In this document: piece after piece, positions 6,713 to 8,374 of the stretch
Layout of the letters: every line of letters begins with the position of its first letter
Position numbering within the stretch: position 1 is the first letter of the stretch
NCBI GenBank assembly: GCA_030067055.1
Contig: JASJAL010000128.1
Span: forward strand, 1-8,374
DNA: 8,374 nt
Direction: 5' to 3'
DNA from: Kiloniellales bacterium
GTDB lineage: Bacteria; Pseudomonadota; Alphaproteobacteria; Kiloniellales; JAKSBE01
Position numbers and translations under genes: made by a program
Notes under the pieces: model-generated
Database searches by the model: none
Told to the model about the DNA's origin: nothing
Seen by the model: the letters and a program-made list of their open reading frames with translations, nothing else

Positions 6713-7795
6713 ATGGCCCGCTTCCACGCCCTGAAGATCGCCGAGGTCGCGCGTGAGACCGAGGACGCGGTTGTCGTCACCTTCGAGCTACCGGCCGAGC
6801 TGGGCGAGGACTACGCCTACCTACAAGGCCAGCATCTGACCCTGCGCCGGGACATCGGGGGCGAGGACATCCGGCGCAACTACTCGATTTGCAGCGGCGT
6901 CGACGAGGCCCGGCTCAGCATCGCGATCAAGAAGGTCGAGGGCGGCCGTTTTTCCAGCTTCGCCAACGAAGCGCTCAAGCCCGGCGATACCCTCGACGTC
7001 ATGACCCCGACCGGATCCTTTCACACGCCGCTGGATCCGGATCATGCCAAGACCTACGTCGCCTTCGCCGCGGGCAGCGGCATCACCCCGATCATCTCGA
7101 TCATCAGGACGACCCTGGCGCGCGAACCCGAGAGCCGCTTCCTGCTGTTCTACGGCAACCGCAGCGTCGCCTCGATCATCTTCCGCGAAGCCCTGGAAGA
7201 CATGAAGGATCGCTACCTGGATCGCTTCTCGCTGTTTCATGTCCTCAGCCGGGAGAACCAGGAGGTCGAACTCTTCAACGGCCGTCTCGACGCCGCGAAG
7301 GCCGAGGCACTGCTCGGCGCCTTCTGCCCGCTCGAAACCATCGACGAGGCCTTTATCTGCGGGCCGGGGACGATGATCGAAGCGGTCAGCGATAAGCTCA
7401 CTGAGCTCGGTCTCGCGGAGGCCAAGATTCATTTCGAGCTCTTCACGACCGACGTGGAGCGCGCGCCGGACCTGCACCCGGTCGAGCATGGCAAAGTCGA
7501 AGGGAGCGGTGACGCTGCCGAGATCACAGTGATCCTGGATGGGGTACGGACTCGCTTCCAGCTGCCTTACGACGGCGAAAGCCTGCTCGACGCCGCACTG
7601 AAGGAAGGTCTCGACCTGCCGTTCTCCTGCAAGGGCGGGGTCTGCTCCACCTGCCGCGCGAAGGTCGCCGAGGGCAAGGTCGACATGACTGTGAACTACG
7701 CCCTGGAAGACGCTGAGATCGCTGCCGGATTCGTCCTCACCTGTCAGTCGCACCCGCTGACCGAGACGGTCGTCCTCGACTACGACGAGGCGTGA
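6713..7795 (+). CDS. paaE: 1,2-phenylacetyl-CoA epoxidase reductase subunit E
   Basis: This is the NADPH-dependent oxidoreductase that feeds electrons to the PaaA diiron centre. At 360 residues it is near E. coli PaaE (about 356). Domain order is an FAD-binding barrel (about 1-105) with the flavin motif RRNYSIC (54-60) and GRFSSFANEALKPGD (78-92); an NAD(P)-binding domain (about 110-245) with AAGSGITPIISI (119-130), FYGNR (146-150) and CGP (216-218); and a plant-type [2Fe-2S] ferredoxin domain (about 270-360) with CKGGVCSTC (306-314) and distal Cys344. All four cluster cysteines (306, 311, 314, 344) are present. The ATG at 6713 has GAGG four bases and AAAGG eleven bases upstream. It follows paaD after 41 bases and is the last gene of the run. 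The next gene is convergent and only 21 bases away. Confidence 0.98.
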   Translation: MARFHALKIAEVARETEDAVVVTFELPAELGEDYAYLQGQHLTLRRDIGGEDIRRNYSICSGVDEARLSIAIKKVEGGRFSSFANEALKPGDTLDVMTPTGSFHTPLDPDHAKTYVAFAAGSGITPIISIIRTTLAREPESRFLLFYGNRSVASIIFREALEDMKDRYLDRFSLFHVLSRENQEVELFNGRLDAAKAEALLGAFCPLETIDEAFICGPGTMIEAVSDKLTELGLAEAKIHFELFTTDVERAPDLHPVEHGKVEGSGDAAEITVILDGVRTRFQLPYDGESLLDAALKEGLDLPFSCKGGVCSTCRAKVAEGKVDMTVNYALEDAEIAAGFVLTCQSHPLTETVVLDYDEA

Positions 7796-7816
7796 GGCCG
7801 CGCGCGTGCTCCTGCA

Positions 7817-8209
7817 TCAGCAGCTGTTGGCGGCGGTCGAGCCGATCAGGATGCAATCCGAATCGCGGCGGTAGGGGCTGAAGGCTCCGATATAGATGCC
7901 CTTGCTCGTCTCGTCCGAAACCTTCTGCCCAGGGTCGGCGTGGTCCTTGCCGATTTGGCCCCGCGGAGTCGGGTCTCCGGCGGCGCCCCAGGTCGCGGTG
8001 TCGGGATCGATCCAGTAGTTGCCATTGGGGACCGGCCTACCGGCAAGACGGTCGAGCAATGTCAGCTGCTTGGCCGACAGGACTTGACCGTTGACGATCA
8101 CCCGGCGCTGCTCCGCGTTGGCGTCTAGGGTGGCAAGGCCGACCAGGAAGACGATCATTACCAGAGTCAGGGCAAGACGTGCCAAGGCAGGTCGATATCG
8201 GATGTGCAT
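7817..8209 (-). CDS. Small secreted hypothetical protein with YW / WG motif
   Basis: This 130-residue protein has a clear Sec signal peptide: basic MHIRYRPALAR, a hydrophobic core over about 12-28, and a probable cleavage after Ala32 (DANA|EQ). The mature protein is about 98 residues and soluble, so it is periplasmic or secreted. It begins RRVIVNGQVLSAKQLTLLDR (35-54), then VPNGNYWIDPDTATWGAAGD (60-79) and PRGQIGK. Two cysteines (119 and 130) near the C-terminus could form a disulfide. The 'NGxxL...QL..L...G...PxGxYWxD..T..WG..G.P' pattern recurs, to my memory, in many small exported bacterial proteins without known function. The ATG at 8207-8209 is chosen over an upstream GTG-type start because it begins the signal peptide and has GGAG about 8 bases upstream. 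It is convergent with paaE, with no terminator visible in the 21-base gap. It is unlikely to belong to the paa pathway. Confidence 0.85.
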   Translation of the reverse strand: MHIRYRPALARLALTLVMIVFLVGLATLDANAEQRRVIVNGQVLSAKQLTLLDRLAGRPVPNGNYWIDPDTATWGAAGDPTPRGQIGKDHADPGQKVSDETSKGIYIGAFSPYRRDSDCILIGSTAANSC

Positions 8210-8374
8210 CGTCGTCTCCGTTCGATAGCCGCCGAGTCCTTCGGATGGCGGCGCGCTCGTTTCAGTCCCGGCTCGCAAATGAACCCGACCTGCGACTTAA
8301 ACCCCTCGGCCGGAACCATATGTGGCAATCCGCACAGGTCTTTTCCCCGGCCATGGCCGCGCAGCGAAGATCCC
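8210..8374. other. Right-edge stretch, upstream of the secreted-protein gene
   Basis: It should contain the promoter of the minus-strand secreted-protein gene; GGAG close to 8217-8220 is its ribosome binding site. A plus-strand frame opens with ATG at 8279 and runs to the window edge (32 codons, starting MNPTCDLNPS). It has no ribosome binding site and no recognisable sequence, so I do not call a gene. A short minus-strand frame here (MAGEKTCADC) ends after about 30 codons and is equally unsupported. No promoter boxes could be named. Confidence 0.4.

Noticed and set aside
6821..7753. 310-codon minus-strand frame opposite paaE
   Set aside because: It mirrors the paaE codon structure and shows no domain of its own.

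Overview
The window looks like a GC-rich alphaproteobacterial chromosome. The genes resemble Rhodospirillales-type proteins, and one small gene carries the PAS_5 domain that is common in that class. No mobile element, CRISPR array, rRNA or tRNA was seen. The lineage is an inference from protein character and base composition, not from a marker gene.

Layout, left to right. Positions 1-402 hold no convincing gene. Positions 403-576 (+) encode a 57-residue hypothetical protein. Positions 607-1884 (-) encode a class II (degradative-type) HMG-CoA reductase, mvaA, with its full catalytic set. Positions 1885-2219 are noncoding and contain a strong imperfect hairpin. Positions 2220-2816 (-) encode a PAS_5-domain protein. 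It is divergent, across a 159-base gap, from paaX at 2976-3920 (+), the phenylacetate-pathway repressor. After a 117-base AT-rich gap come paaA, paaB, paaC, paaD and paaE (4038-7795, +). These are tightly packed, with spacings of 22, 18, a 4-base overlap and 41 bases. Convergent to them at 7817-8209 (-) is a small secreted protein of unknown function. The last 165 bases hold no supported gene.

How the genes work together. PaaABCE with PaaD make the ring-1,2-phenylacetyl-CoA epoxidase. PaaE passes electrons from NADPH through FAD and a [2Fe-2S] centre to the diiron site of PaaA. PaaC is the structural partner of PaaA, PaaB is an accessory subunit, and PaaD is thought to help assemble metal centres. 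PaaX should silence the set until phenylacetyl-CoA is present. The ligase (PaaK), isomerase (PaaG), ring hydrolase (PaaZ) and beta-oxidation genes are not in this window, so a working pathway needs them elsewhere. The HMG-CoA reductase sits apart from this module and has no mevalonate-pathway partner beside it.

I found no evidence of a new multi-gene system. The most open questions are the small secreted protein, the lone mvaA, the PAS_5 gene divergent from paaX, the control region before paaA and the hairpin at 2077-2111.
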